Source: Pseudomonas sp. GV071
GTDB lineage: Bacteria; Pseudomonadota; Gammaproteobacteria; Pseudomonadales; Pseudomonadaceae
Assembly (NCBI RefSeq): GCF_003050835.1
Contig: NZ_QAOJ01000002.1
Coordinates: 434,001-498,000, forward strand
Reading direction: 5' to 3'
Length of the DNA: 64,000 nucleotides
Shown here: positions 16,704 to 25,918 of the stretch, piece after piece
Layout of the letters: every line of letters begins with the position of its first letter
Numbering within the stretch: position 1 is the first letter of the stretch
Notes under the pieces: generated by a model
Database searches by the model: none
What the model was told of the DNA's origin: nothing
Seen by the model: the letters and a program-made list of their open reading frames with translations, nothing else
Position numbers and translations under genes: made by a program

Positions 16704-17705
16704 ATGCCCTCAATTCCTCTGCTGGTCTGTGATGACTCAAGCATGGTGCGCAAGCAGCTGCTGCGCGCGCTGCCGCCCGAGTGGGCGGTGTCTGTCACCG
16801 AAGTAGACAACGGCAAGGCGGGGCTCGAAGCGATCCGCAACGGCCTGGGCAAAGTGGTGCTGCTGGACCTGACCATGCCGGTGATGGATGGCTACCAGGT
16901 GCTTAATGCGGTGCGCGAGGAAGGTCTCGAAGCGCACATCATCGTGATCTCTGCCGACGTCCAGGAAGAAGCCGTCCGCCGTGTGCTCGACCTCGGCGCC
17001 CTGGCCTTTCTGCGCAAACCCTTCGACCCCTCCGAATTTCGCGCCACTCTGCACAAGCACGGCCTGCTCGCCGTGCCGCAGCAGGATGTGGCCGCCAACG
17101 CGCCGGCCATTGATGGCCCGAGCAGCTTTCGCGATGCCCTGCAGGAAACCGTCAACGTCGCCATCGGCCGCGCCGGCGCCATGCTCGCGCGGGTACTGGA
17201 TGTGTTTGTGCAACTGCCGGTGCCCAACGTCAATCTGCTGGAAGTCGGCGAGCTGCACATGGCCCTGGCCGACGTGCAGAGGGGCGACGAGCGCCTGACC
17301 GCGATCTGCCAGGGCTATATCGGCAGTGGCATTGCCGGTGAGGCGCTGCTGATTTTCCATGACTCGGAAATCGCCGACATGGCCACCTTGTTGCACCGAG
17401 AAGGCAACGACGGCGGTGACCTGGAAATGCTCCTGGACCTCTCTACGCTGCTGATCGGCGCCTGCCTGTCGGGCATCGCCGAGCAGATCGATGTGGTGTT
17501 TTCCCAGAGCCACCCGCAGATTCTCGGCGAGCACCTGGCCATCGACGAATTGATTCAGGTGAACAGCCGGCGTAACCAGAAAACCCTGGCGGTAGAGATC
17601 AGCTACAGCCTGGAAGGCCACGATATTCACTTCGACCTGCTGATGCTGTTCAGTGAAGACTCGGTGCAGTTGCTCAACAAAAAACTCGCGTACCTGATGA
17701 ACTAG
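16704..17705 (+). CDS. response regulator with REC and CheC/CheX-like domain
   Basis: 333 residues. Residues 1-120 form a receiver domain: acidic pocket LVCDDSS, phosphoacceptor aspartate in VVLLDLTMPVMDGY near residue 54, conserved lysine in FLRKPF. Residues about 140-330 match the CheC/CheX phosphatase family (DALQETVNVAIGRAGAML, DLSTLLIGACLSGIAEQI). It may remove phosphate from a partner regulator or itself be gated by phosphorylation. Nine bases separate it from the PAS-GGDEF gene, so the pair is an operon coupling a phospho-signal to c-di-GMP. No histidine kinase is nearby. Confidence 0.85.
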   Translation: MPSIPLLVCDDSSMVRKQLLRALPPEWAVSVTEVDNGKAGLEAIRNGLGKVVLLDLTMPVMDGYQVLNAVREEGLEAHIIVISADVQEEAVRRVLDLGALAFLRKPFDPSEFRATLHKHGLLAVPQQDVAANAPAIDGPSSFRDALQETVNVAIGRAGAMLARVLDVFVQLPVPNVNLLEVGELHMALADVQRGDERLTAICQGYIGSGIAGEALLIFHDSEIADMATLLHREGNDGGDLEMLLDLSTLLIGACLSGIAEQIDVVFSQSHPQILGEHLAIDELIQVNSRRNQKTLAVEISYSLEGHDIHFDLLMLFSEDSVQLLNKKLAYLMN

Positions 17706-17714
17706 GCGGCCACC

Positions 17715-18668
17715 ATGAACGAGCCGATCGACCTCAACGAATTCCACTGGCTGCTCGCGATTGTGCAGAGCATCGACGTGGGCGTGGTGGTGTTCGACGA
17801 GGACTATCGGGTGCTGGTGTGGAACACCTTCATGGAGAATCGCTCCGGCATTCAGCCGAGCGTGGCCAACAACAGCTCGTTCTTCGAGCTGTTCCCGGAA
17901 GTGGACAGCAAGTGGTTCCGCAAAAAGGTCGAAGGCGTGGCCGCCCTTGGCACCCCGGCCTTCACCGTGTGGGAGCAGCGCCCGTACCTGCTGCGCTTCA
18001 AGAACTACCAGCCGATCACTGGCCGTGAAGACTTCATGTACCAGAACACCACGCTGTTTCCGCTGCGCTCGGCGACCAGCAAGATCGGCCATATCTGCCT
18101 GGTGATCTACGACGTCACCGACGTCGCCAACAACCGCCGCCAGCTGCTCTCGGCCAATGCCGAATTGCAGAAACTGTCCAGCACCGACCGCCTCACCGGC
18201 TTGTACAACCGCGGCCACTGGGAAGAAAGCCTGCAGAAAGAACACGCCCGTCACCGCCGCTACGACAGCACGGCGACGCTCATCATGCTCGACATCGATC
18301 ACTTCAAACGGATCAACGACACCCATGGCCACCAGGCCGGCGACAAGGCGATCCAGCGCGTGGCCGATTCCATTCGCGAGCTGATTCGCGATGTCGATGT
18401 GGCTGGCCGTTACGGCGGTGAAGAGTTTGTGATTCTGCTGCCCGACACCCACAAGGAAGGCGGCCGGGTGTTTGCCGAGCGGCTACGCCAGCATGTGGCC
18501 GCACTGAAGATCGACCATGCCGGGGAAGTGCTGCGCATGACCATCAGCCTCGGCGTGGCCGACCTGTCGACCACCTGCGACCACCACGAAGAGTGGATTC
18601 GTTGGGCGGATGAGGCGCTGTATGCCTCGAAAGAAGATGGGCGTAACCGCGTCACCGTTTACGAATAA
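17715..18668 (+). CDS. PAS-GGDEF diguanylate cyclase
   Basis: 317 residues, soluble. Residues about 10-135 form a PAS-like sensor (VDVGVVVFDEDYRVLVWN), residues about 150-315 the GGDEF domain starting TDRLTGLYNRGHWEE. The active site is GGEEF within RYGGEEFVILLPDT, and RDVD five residues before it is an intact inhibitory I-site. It should make c-di-GMP from two GTP with product inhibition. Co-transcribed with the REC-CheX gene, which probably controls it or shares its input. Confidence 0.9.
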   Translation: MNEPIDLNEFHWLLAIVQSIDVGVVVFDEDYRVLVWNTFMENRSGIQPSVANNSSFFELFPEVDSKWFRKKVEGVAALGTPAFTVWEQRPYLLRFKNYQPITGREDFMYQNTTLFPLRSATSKIGHICLVIYDVTDVANNRRQLLSANAELQKLSSTDRLTGLYNRGHWEESLQKEHARHRRYDSTATLIMLDIDHFKRINDTHGHQAGDKAIQRVADSIRELIRDVDVAGRYGGEEFVILLPDTHKEGGRVFAERLRQHVAALKIDHAGEVLRMTISLGVADLSTTCDHHEEWIRWADEALYASKEDGRNRVTVYE

Positions 18669-18681
18669 GCGTGTGCTCTTC

Positions 18682-18747
18682 GTAGGAGCGGCTTTAGCCG
18701 CGATGCTTTTTGAAGCTCAAGGACATCGCGGCTGAAGCCACTCCTAC
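18682..18747. repeat. REP pair 3
   Basis: GTAGGAGCGGCTTTAGCCGC at 18682 and the inverse ending CTCCTAC at 18747 (one mismatch, CCACTCCTAC). It lies between the convergent cyclase and VWA genes, and the stop codon of the VWA gene (18746-18744) falls inside its right arm. Confidence 0.9.
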
Positions 18748-19436
18748 GAGATCGCGATAGCGTGCAGTTGATCGATATGTTGGTACTCAGCGCCCAGTTG
18801 CTCCGCCAACACCCGCGCACGCCCAAGCCGAATCGGCCCGCTTTCGATGTCCACCAATACGCTCGGGCAGGCCAGCGGCACCAAGGCCGGCCATTCGCGC
18901 AAACGCCCATCGGTAATCACCAACACGCGCTGCTGTTCGCCCGGCTTGCTGCGTTGGCGCTCCAGCAGCCACTCGCTGGCTTGCAGCAATCCCTCAATCA
19001 AGGGCGTACCGCCGCCCGCGCCTAATTCGTTTACCCAGGCCAACATCGCCGCCGAGCTTTTCTGCCCCTGGAACGGCCACTGCGCCTGCACCCCGTTGGC
19101 ATGCACAACTGCTACCCGCGCACGCTGTTGATAGGCCTGTTGCAGCACGGTGCCGAGCAGGCCTTTGGCGTGGCTGAGGGCTCCATGCCGGCGGGTGGAG
19201 GCGGAGGCATCCACCACCAGCACCCACAGCTCCGTCGGTCGGTGGCTGCGGGGTTTGCGCAGGAGATCGCTGGCCCGTTTCGGTCGGCCGCGCAGCAGTG
19301 TGGCAAGCCAGTCGACAACGCCGGTCTGGCCGGCGCGGCTGGCGCCTTGGCGGCCACCGCTGAGGCGGCCGGGTCTGGGCAGTGCATCCGCGCCAGTGAC
19401 CTGTCGCGGGCGGATGCTCAGGGCTTTTTTGGCCAA
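18744..19436 (-). CDS. VWA-domain chelatase subunit (ChlD/BchD C-terminal-like)
   Basis: 230 residues, corresponding only to the integrin-like (VWA) part of BchD/ChlD or CobT. The metal-ion site begins VDASAST (D-x-S-x-S) near residue 75 and continues with GGGTPL and ITDGR. Preceded by a basic linker. Next to an AAA+ subunit (19418-20416) and cobN, it fits a split chelatase motor that drives cobalt insertion by CobN in place of CobS/CobT. The start overlaps the end of the AAA+ gene by 19 bases; the C-terminal IAIS and the stop lie in REP pair 3. Confidence 0.8.
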   Translation of the reverse strand: MAKKALSIRPRQVTGADALPRPGRLSGGRQGASRAGQTGVVDWLATLLRGRPKRASDLLRKPRSHRPTELWVLVVDASASTRRHGALSHAKGLLGTVLQQAYQQRARVAVVHANGVQAQWPFQGQKSSAAMLAWVNELGAGGGTPLIEGLLQASEWLLERQRSKPGEQQRVLVITDGRLREWPALVPLACPSVLVDIESGPIRLGRARVLAEQLGAEYQHIDQLHAIAIS

Positions 19437-20416
19437 CGCGGCAGTTCGCGTGCGGCGCCGGAGGGCATCGCCTGAGCTGGCAGTTCACCCCATTGGCCTT
19501 CGGCGCTGGCAGTGTTCGAATTGGCTGGCGATTGTGCAGTCGATTGCTGCGGCTGAGGAGCGGCCGGTGGGGTTTGGCGGCGACGGTGTTCCAGGGCAAA
19601 CGCCTCTACCGCATCGATATCTTCAGCGGCAATTTGACCGGCACCGCGCCAGGCTGCATGGGCGCGAGCCGCACGCAGCCAGACCAGGTCGGCGCGCAAT
19701 CCATCCACGCCTGCGGCATAACAGCGCTCGGCAATTTCATTGACGCTGGCATCGTCCAGAGCAATTTGCGCGAGCAGGTCACGAGCCGCCAGGCAACGGT
19801 CGCGCAGCGCCTGTTGTGGCGCCGCCCACTGCTGCACAAAGCTCGCTGGGTCGGCATCGAAGGCCAACCGGCGGCGGACGATTTCGGCGCGTTCGGCGGG
19901 CTGCGGTTGGGAATCGAGAGTCACCTTGAGGCCAAAGCGATCCAGCAACTGCGGGCGCAGCTGGCCCTCTTCCGGGTTCATGGTGCCGATCAGCACGAAT
20001 CGCGCGCTGTGGTTGTGCGAAATGCCATCGCGCTCGACATGGTTGATGCCGCTTGCCGCCACATCCAGCAGCAGATCCACCAGGTGGTCGGGCAACAGGT
20101 TCACTTCATCCACATACAGCACGCCGCCATCGGCCTTGGCCAGCAGGCCGGGTGAAAACTGCGCACGGCCCTCGCCCAAGGCGGCATCCAGATCGATGGT
20201 GCCAACGATGCGCTCCTCGCTGGCACCCAGCGGCAGGGTGACGAAATGGCCACCCGGCAACAGCTGCGCCACACCGCGGGCGAGGGTCGACTTGGCCATG
20301 CCGCGCGGACCCTCGATCAACACCCCGCCAATCGCCGGGTCTATGGCGGCCAGGCACAGCGCCAGCTTCAGCGAGTCAGCGGCAACGACAGCGGCGAGGG
20401 GGAATTGAAGGGGCAT
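19418..20416 (-). CDS. AAA+ ATPase, magnesium-chelatase I-subunit-like
   Basis: 332 residues. Walker A variant EGPRGMAKSTLARG near residue 40, Walker B GGVLYVDEVNLLPDHLVD, sensor IGTMNPEEGQLRPQLLDRFGL. This is the BchI/ChlI class, which powers metal insertion into tetrapyrroles. Followed by a VWA subunit and preceded by cobN, so it is probably the ATPase of the cobaltochelatase. The frame is open upstream to 20539 but that part is translated REP sequence; I use the ATG at 20416, with 20446 as the alternative. A proline/glutamine-rich tail (about residues 280-320) links to the C-terminus. Confidence 0.85.
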   Translation of the reverse strand: MPLQFPLAAVVAADSLKLALCLAAIDPAIGGVLIEGPRGMAKSTLARGVAQLLPGGHFVTLPLGASEERIVGTIDLDAALGEGRAQFSPGLLAKADGGVLYVDEVNLLPDHLVDLLLDVAASGINHVERDGISHNHSARFVLIGTMNPEEGQLRPQLLDRFGLKVTLDSQPQPAERAEIVRRRLAFDADPASFVQQWAAPQQALRDRCLAARDLLAQIALDDASVNEIAERCYAAGVDGLRADLVWLRAARAHAAWRGAGQIAAEDIDAVEAFALEHRRRQTPPAAPQPQQSTAQSPANSNTASAEGQWGELPAQAMPSGAARELPRWPKKP

Positions 20417-20447
20417 GGAGGGGCTCGCTGAAAAGATGGTGGTCATT

Positions 20448-20512
20448 GTAGGAGCGACTTTAGCCGCGATGCTTTTTGATTTTAAGAGCATCGCGGCTGA
20501 AGCCGCTCCTAC
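20448..20512. repeat. REP pair 4
   Basis: GTAGGAGCGACTTTAGCCGC at 20448 and the inverse arm ending at 20512, within the short gap between cobN and the AAA+ gene. As RNA the hairpin would lie in the middle of the chelatase operon. Confidence 0.9.
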
Positions 20513-20525
20513 AGAGGGCTCGGTG

Positions 20526-23500
20526 TCAGGCTTCTTCACTGTCGATCAACAGGTTTTCCAACGCCTCACGGTACTCGCCGGGCTCCTGCCACAGTCCACG
20601 CTGCTGCGCTTCCAGCAACCGCTCGGTGATATCGCGCAGGGCGCCGGGGTTGTGTTGCTGAATAAAGTCGCGGGTGTCTGGGTCGAGTAAATAGGCATCG
20701 GTGAGCAACTGGTATTGGTGGTCGTCGATCAGCTCGCTGGTGGCGTCGAAGGCGCACAGGTAGTCCACTGTGGCGGCCAGTTCGAAGGCGCCTTTGTAGC
20801 CGTGGCGTTTCATCCCGGCAATCCACTTGGGGTTGGCCGCACGGGCGCGCACCACCCGGTTGAGTTCTTCTTTCAAGGTGCGAATGCGTGGGTTGTCGGC
20901 TTGACTGTGGTCACCGTGGTAGCTGGCCACCGGCGCGCCACGCAAGGTTTCTACTGCCGCCAACATGCCGCCCTGGAATTGGTAGTAATCGTTGGAGTCG
21001 AGAATGTCGTGCTCGCGGTTGTCCTGGTTGTGCAGCACCGCTTGCAGGCGTTCGAGCTTCTGCACGAACTGCTCGCGTGCCGGGGTACCGGCATCGCCTG
21101 CGCCATAGGCGTAGCTGCCCCAGTTCAGGTAGACCTCGGCCAGATCGGCGCGGGTTTGCCACAGGCGCTCTTCGATAGCGTTCTGAATGCCGGCGCCATA
21201 GGCTCCCGGCTTGCTGCCGAACACTCGCCATCCGGCTTCACGGCGCGCTTGCTCGGTGGCCATGCCTTGCTGTTCCAGGCGCTGACGATCCTCACGAACT
21301 CGCGCTGCCAGGGGGTTCATATCGTTCGGCTCGTCGAGGTCGGCCACCGCTTGCACAGCAGCATCGAACAGGCGGATCAGATTGCTGAACGCATCGCGAA
21401 AAAAACCCGACACGCGCAAGGTCACGTCTACCCGTGGGCGGTCTAGCAGGGACAGCGGCAGAATCTCGAAATCTTCCACCCGCTGGCTGCCGGCCTGCCA
21501 CACCGGGCGTACGCCCATCAGCGCCATGGCCTGGGCCATGTCATCGCCGCCGGTGCGCATGGTGGCGGTGCCCCATACGGACAGGCCGAGTTGGCGCAGG
21601 TGGTCGCCGTGGTCTTGCAGGTGGCGTTCGAGCAGCAGGCTGGCGGACTGAAAGCCGATGCGCCAGGCGGTGGGGGTGGGCAGGTTACGCACATCCACCG
21701 AGTAGAAATTGCGCCCGGTGGGCAGCACGTCCAGACGCCCGCGGCTCGGCGCACCGCTCGGTCCGGCTGGCACAAAGGCACCGCGCAGGGCGGCGAGCAG
21801 GCCATGCATTTCGGCCGGGCCGCAGGCATCCAGAATGGGTGCGACGTGCTCGCTTAACGCTTCCAGCACCGCCTGAGTGTGGACGCCCACGGCAGGCGGC
21901 TGGCCGCTGAGGGTGGCGTCGATCAACTGCACGCCATACAGCTCAAGGCGCTCACGGGTATCGCCATGGCTGCGCCAGCTGTCGTCGCTGACGCCGGCCA
22001 ATACGTCCGGACGTGGACCTTCCCACACGGCTGCCATTTCGCAGTTGAGCGGATTGAAGCCCAGCTGCAGATCCTTGGCCAACGCCTGTAACAGGCTGGC
22101 GTTGCGACCCTTGCCGTCGCCACGGGGAATTCGCAGCAAGGCCAGCAGAGTATCCAGACGCAGCCGCCCGGCCGGCGATTCGCCGAACACGTGCAGGCCA
22201 TCGCGAATCTGCGACTCCTTCAAGTCGCACAAGTAAGCGTCCAGCTGCGGCAGCCAGGAGTTGGGGTCGTCATTGATCTGCAGTTGCAGCTCGCGGTCGA
22301 GCTGAGTAGCGCGCACCAGGGTGAGAATTTCGCCGCGCAGTTCGCTGGCGCGACGTTCATCCAGCAGCGAGGCGTCGTAGTACTCGTCGGCCAGGCGCTC
22401 GATATCGCGCAGCGGGCCATAACTTTCGGCACGGGTCAGCGGCGGCATCAGGTGGTCGATGATTACCGCCTGGGTGCGCCGTTTGGCCTGCGCGCCTTCG
22501 CCGGGGTCGTTGACGATAAAGGGGTAGACGTTGGGCGTGGCGCCGAGAATGGCGTCGGGCCAACAGGTGGCCGACAGCCCGACGCTTTTGCCCGGCAGCC
22601 ATTCCAGGTTGCCGTGTTTGCCGACGTGCACCACGGCGCTCATGGCAAAGGTTTCGCGCAGCCAGAAATAGAACGCCAGGTAGCCGTGCGGTGGTACCAG
22701 GTCGGGGTCGTGGTACACGGCGCTGGCGTCGAGCTGGTAGCCGCGCGCCGGCTGGATGCCGACAAAGGTCAGGCCGTAGCGCAGGCCGGCGATCATCATG
22801 CGGCCTTGGCGGAACATCGGGTCTTGCTCGGGCTCGCCCCAGCGCTCACGCACGGCTTGCTGGTTGGCTTCAGGCAGGCGGGCGAAAAGACGGTGGTAGT
22901 CGTCGAGCGCCAGGCTTTGCGCGCACGGGCGCAGGTCAAGATTGTCGAGGTCGTTGGTGACGCCGCCGAGCAGTTGGTGGATCAAGGCCGTGCCGGTGTC
23001 CGGCAAACCCGCCACCGGGTAACCCTCGGCTTGTAGCGCTCGGAGGATATTCAGCGCCGCCGCCGGGGTGTCCAGGCCTACACCGTTGCCGATGCGGCCG
23101 TCGCGGGTGGGGTAGTTGGCCAGTACCAGGGCGATGCGTTTTTCGGCGTTGTCGCGCTCCGCCAGCTCGACCCAGCGGCGCGCCAGTTCGGCGACAAAAT
23201 CCATCCGCTCCAGGTCGGCCTCGTAACACACCACATCGCTCTGGCTGCGCTCGCTGCGCCAGGCCAGGCCCTTGAAGCTGATCGGCCGGGTGATGATGCG
23301 CCCATCCAGTTCCGGCAGCGCGATGTGCATGGCCAGGTCACGCGAGCCCAGGCCCTGGGGGTTGGCTTGCCACAGCGGCTGGTTGTCTAGCGCACAGATG
23401 GCCTGCAGCACCGGCACGTCGCGGCGGAAGGGGCGCAGGTTGGGTTGCTCGGGGTTGGACTGGGCAAAGCCGGTGGTGTTGATGATCAGGCTGGCGGCGC

Positions 23501-24269
23501 TCTGATCCAGCAAATCTTCCACCACCGCCAGGCACGCCGCTTCTTTCAGGCTGGCGACGGCAATGGGTAGCGGGTTCAGGCCCTGGGCGCTCAAGCGCTC
23601 GCAGAAGCTGTGGATAAATGCGGTGTTCGCGGACTGCACATGGGTGCGGTAGAACAACAGGCCGACCACCGGCTGACCTTGCTGCCAGCTGGCTTGCCAG
23701 TCCGCCAGTCCGGCGTTGGCAACGGTCGGGTGATACACGCCAACCCGTGGCAGCGCTTGCGGTTCCACCCAGGCGTAGTCGCCGCCGAGCCAGGTGTTGG
23801 CCAGGTAATGGAATAGCTGCCGGGCGTTATCCACGCCGCCCTGGCGCAGGTACTGCCACAGGCGCTCGGCCTGTTTGGCGCTGACGCTGCCCAGCGCAGT
23901 CAGTTCCGGGTCCGGGCTGTCATCGCCCGGCACCAGAATCAGCTGCGCGCCGCGTTCAGCCAGCTCCACCAGGCGCTCGATGCCGTAGCGCCAATAGCTG
24001 AGGCCACCGTGGACCGAAACCAGAATCACCTTGGCGTGTTGCAGCACTTCCTCGACGTACAGGTCCACCGAGGCGTGGTTCTGCAACTGCGCCGGGCTGG
24101 CCAAACGCAGAGTGGGGTAGTGCTCAGGCAGGTCCTGGGCAGCGGCGGCAAGCAGCGACAGGTGCGAGTCGCCGGTGCACAGAATCACCACATCCGCAGG
24201 GGTTTGCGCCAGATGAGCGATGCCATCAGCGGGGACAAAACCACCGGGTTGGGTGCGCAGGAGATGCAT
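20526..24269 (-). CDS. cobN: CobN, cobaltochelatase large subunit
   Basis: 1247 residues, normal size. Inserts Co2+ into hydrogenobyrinate a,c-diamide with ATP hydrolysed by partner subunits. Typical stretches: VVHVGKHGNLEWLPGKSVGLS, PNVYPFIVNDPGEGAQAKRR, and in the C-terminal part YHGDHSQADNPRIRTL and WIAGMKRHGYKGAFELA. The ATG at 24269 coincides with the start of family similarity. It follows cobW after a 145-base gap holding a GC-rich repeat and precedes the AAA+ and VWA genes. Upstream control is through the cobalamin riboswitch at 25592-25772. Confidence 0.95.
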   Translation of the reverse strand: MHLLRTQPGGFVPADGIAHLAQTPADVVILCTGDSHLSLLAAAAQDLPEHYPTLRLASPAQLQNHASVDLYVEEVLQHAKVILVSVHGGLSYWRYGIERLVELAERGAQLILVPGDDSPDPELTALGSVSAKQAERLWQYLRQGGVDNARQLFHYLANTWLGGDYAWVEPQALPRVGVYHPTVANAGLADWQASWQQGQPVVGLLFYRTHVQSANTAFIHSFCERLSAQGLNPLPIAVASLKEAACLAVVEDLLDQSAASLIINTTGFAQSNPEQPNLRPFRRDVPVLQAICALDNQPLWQANPQGLGSRDLAMHIALPELDGRIITRPISFKGLAWRSERSQSDVVCYEADLERMDFVAELARRWVELAERDNAEKRIALVLANYPTRDGRIGNGVGLDTPAAALNILRALQAEGYPVAGLPDTGTALIHQLLGGVTNDLDNLDLRPCAQSLALDDYHRLFARLPEANQQAVRERWGEPEQDPMFRQGRMMIAGLRYGLTFVGIQPARGYQLDASAVYHDPDLVPPHGYLAFYFWLRETFAMSAVVHVGKHGNLEWLPGKSVGLSATCWPDAILGATPNVYPFIVNDPGEGAQAKRRTQAVIIDHLMPPLTRAESYGPLRDIERLADEYYDASLLDERRASELRGEILTLVRATQLDRELQLQINDDPNSWLPQLDAYLCDLKESQIRDGLHVFGESPAGRLRLDTLLALLRIPRGDGKGRNASLLQALAKDLQLGFNPLNCEMAAVWEGPRPDVLAGVSDDSWRSHGDTRERLELYGVQLIDATLSGQPPAVGVHTQAVLEALSEHVAPILDACGPAEMHGLLAALRGAFVPAGPSGAPSRGRLDVLPTGRNFYSVDVRNLPTPTAWRIGFQSASLLLERHLQDHGDHLRQLGLSVWGTATMRTGGDDMAQAMALMGVRPVWQAGSQRVEDFEILPLSLLDRPRVDVTLRVSGFFRDAFSNLIRLFDAAVQAVADLDEPNDMNPLAARVREDRQRLEQQGMATEQARREAGWRVFGSKPGAYGAGIQNAIEERLWQTRADLAEVYLNWGSYAYGAGDAGTPAREQFVQKLERLQAVLHNQDNREHDILDSNDYYQFQGGMLAAVETLRGAPVASYHGDHSQADNPRIRTLKEELNRVVRARAANPKWIAGMKRHGYKGAFELAATVDYLCAFDATSELIDDHQYQLLTDAYLLDPDTRDFIQQHNPGALRDITERLLEAQQRGLWQEPGEYREALENLLIDSEEA

Positions 24270-24295
24270 GGTTAATAGCCCGCCGCGCTTTGCAT

Positions 24296-24392
24296 CCCTC
24301 GCCCGCTTGCGGGAGAGGGACCGAGGGAGAGGGTCGGGGCCAACGCAAAAAAGCGGCCCTCACCCCAACCCTCTCCCTCAAGCGGGAGAGGG
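24296..24392. repeat. CCCTCTCCC-type GC-rich repeat between cobW and cobN
   Basis: Several copies of GGGAGAGGG and CCCTC(T)CCC around CCGCTTGCGGGAGAGGG, able to pair into a branched hairpin. It fills most of the gap between cobW and cobN and resembles a dispersed intergenic element seen in many gammaproteobacteria. Confidence 0.7.
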
Positions 24393-24414
24393 TGCCAAAG
24401 CGCAGCGAACGTGG

Positions 24415-25467
24415 TCACGCCAATGCCGTACGCAGTTCGTTTTCGATCACCGCCTGATCCAACTCCTGGCCAATGATCACCAAATGGCTGGCACGCGCTT
24501 CATCGCTGCGCCAGGCGCGGTCAAAGTGTTTGTCGAAGCGTTTGCCCACGCCTTGGATCAGCAAGCGCATCGGCTTGTTGGGGATGGCGGCAAAGCCCTT
24601 GATGCGCAGCACGCCATGGCGCTCCACCAGGCCATTGAGGGCGGCGAGCAATGACGCTTCTTCGACTTCCGGCAGCTCGACGGAGAAGGAGTCGAACTCG
24701 TCGTGGTCGTGCTCCTCGTGGTCTTCCAGGTCGTGGTGGGTTTTGCGGCTGTCGATGTGCAGCTCGGTTTCCGAGTTCAGGCCCAGCAGCACGGAGAGCG
24801 GCAGCACGCCGCTGCGCGCTTCGATCACTTTCACCGCCGGCGGCAGTTCTTCGGCCACTTCGGCGCGCACCGCGGCCAGGGCTTCAGGGCTGAGCAGGTC
24901 GGCCTTGTTGAGAATCACCAGGTCGGCGCTGGCCAGTTGGTCGGCGAACAGCTCGTGCAGTGGCGACTCGTGGTCGAGGTTGGGGTCTTCGCGGCGCTGG
25001 GCATCCACCTGGTCGGGGAAGGCGGCGAAGGTGCCGGCAGCCACGGCCGGGCTGTCGACCACGGTGATCACCGCATCGACAGTGCAGGCATTGCGGATTT
25101 CCGGCCAGTTGAAGGCCTGTACCAGTGGCTTGGGCAGGGCCAGGCCGGAGGTTTCGATGAGGATCTGGTCGAGGTCGCCACGGCGCGCCACCAGCTCGCG
25201 CATCACCGGGAAAAACTCCTCCTGCACGGTGCAGCACAGGCAACCGTTGGCCAGCTCATAGACACGGCCATTGGCTTCTTCTTCGGTGCAGCCGATGGAG
25301 CATTGCTTGAGGATTTCGCCGTCGATACCAAGCTCGCCGAACTCGTTGACGATCACCGCAATGCGGCGGCCTTCGGCGTTATCGAGCATATGGCGCAGCA
25401 GGGTGGTTTTGCCGGCGCCGAGGAAGCCGGTAACGATGGTGACGGGAAGTTTGGCCAAGCTTTTCAT
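24415..25467 (-). CDS. cobW: CobW, COG0523 metallochaperone GTPase
   Basis: 350 residues. G-protein motifs: Walker A GFLGAGKTTLL near residue 15, the metal site GCLCCTVQEEFF (C-x-C-C) near 70, ESTGL-like IETSGLALP, and NKADL for guanine binding. A histidine/aspartate-rich segment (HHDLEDHEEHDHDEFD) near residue 240 could bind metal. CobW is the COG0523 member of cobalamin operons and is thought to deliver Co2+ to CobN. The ATG at 25467 opens MKSLAKLPVTIVTG; the open frame further upstream is riboswitch-proximal leader. First gene after the leftward cobalamin riboswitch. Confidence 0.94.
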   Translation of the reverse strand: MKSLAKLPVTIVTGFLGAGKTTLLRHMLDNAEGRRIAVIVNEFGELGIDGEILKQCSIGCTEEEANGRVYELANGCLCCTVQEEFFPVMRELVARRGDLDQILIETSGLALPKPLVQAFNWPEIRNACTVDAVITVVDSPAVAAGTFAAFPDQVDAQRREDPNLDHESPLHELFADQLASADLVILNKADLLSPEALAAVRAEVAEELPPAVKVIEARSGVLPLSVLLGLNSETELHIDSRKTHHDLEDHEEHDHDEFDSFSVELPEVEEASLLAALNGLVERHGVLRIKGFAAIPNKPMRLLIQGVGKRFDKHFDRAWRSDEARASHLVIIGQELDQAVIENELRTALA

Positions 25468-25591
25468 CGGTTGTTGCCCTGTGTGATGCGAGCGAAATCG
25501 GATCGGCGGGCAGCTGCGAGGACGGCGACGAGCAGGCAGCTCGCAGCAGGTTCGCCACCGGATCACCCCGCCCGGTTCGTGGAAGCTTTGC

Positions 25592-25772
25592 GAGGCAGGT
25601 CTCCTGGCTCACGACCTGGCCCGTCAGGCGGGCCGCTTTTTTCGCCTTCCCGCAGGTGCAGTGGCAATGGAAAAAAGCAGGTCGTTCACAGTTGCGGGGG
25701 CAGCCGCGGCTTGGCTCTTGGTGGAGCGGACCGCGTTCCCTCTTAGCTCTGGCGCAGACGCGCAGAGAACCT
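25592..25772 (-). ncRNA. cobalamin riboswitch upstream of cobW
   Basis: Read on the minus strand: CAGAGCTAAGAGGGAACGCGG, then GCTGCCCCCGCAACTGTGA, a CACTG...GGGAAGG helix, and the 3' closing element GAGCCAGGAGACCTGCC. This is the standard order of the adenosylcobalamin aptamer. It ends about 125 bases before the cobW ATG, leaving room for the expression platform. High cobalamin should shut off cobW-cobN-chelatase expression. Confidence 0.93.
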
Positions 25773-25918
25773 CGAAGGGAGCAAGGCTACGCAGTGGCGG
25801 GGGATGGGTCAAATTGAGGGATGCACCAGTAGATCAAAAACTCGAGGCTCAAGCCTCAATGGATCTACAACACCCAACGTTGACCTTTGCCAACGAAAAT
25901 GGTGTCCTAGCGCGCTGT

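Noticed and set aside
20417..20539. N-terminal extension of the AAA+ chelatase subunit
   Set aside because: Most of the added residues are translated REP pair 4 and have the same SIAA/ASAAML pattern seen in other REP shadows.
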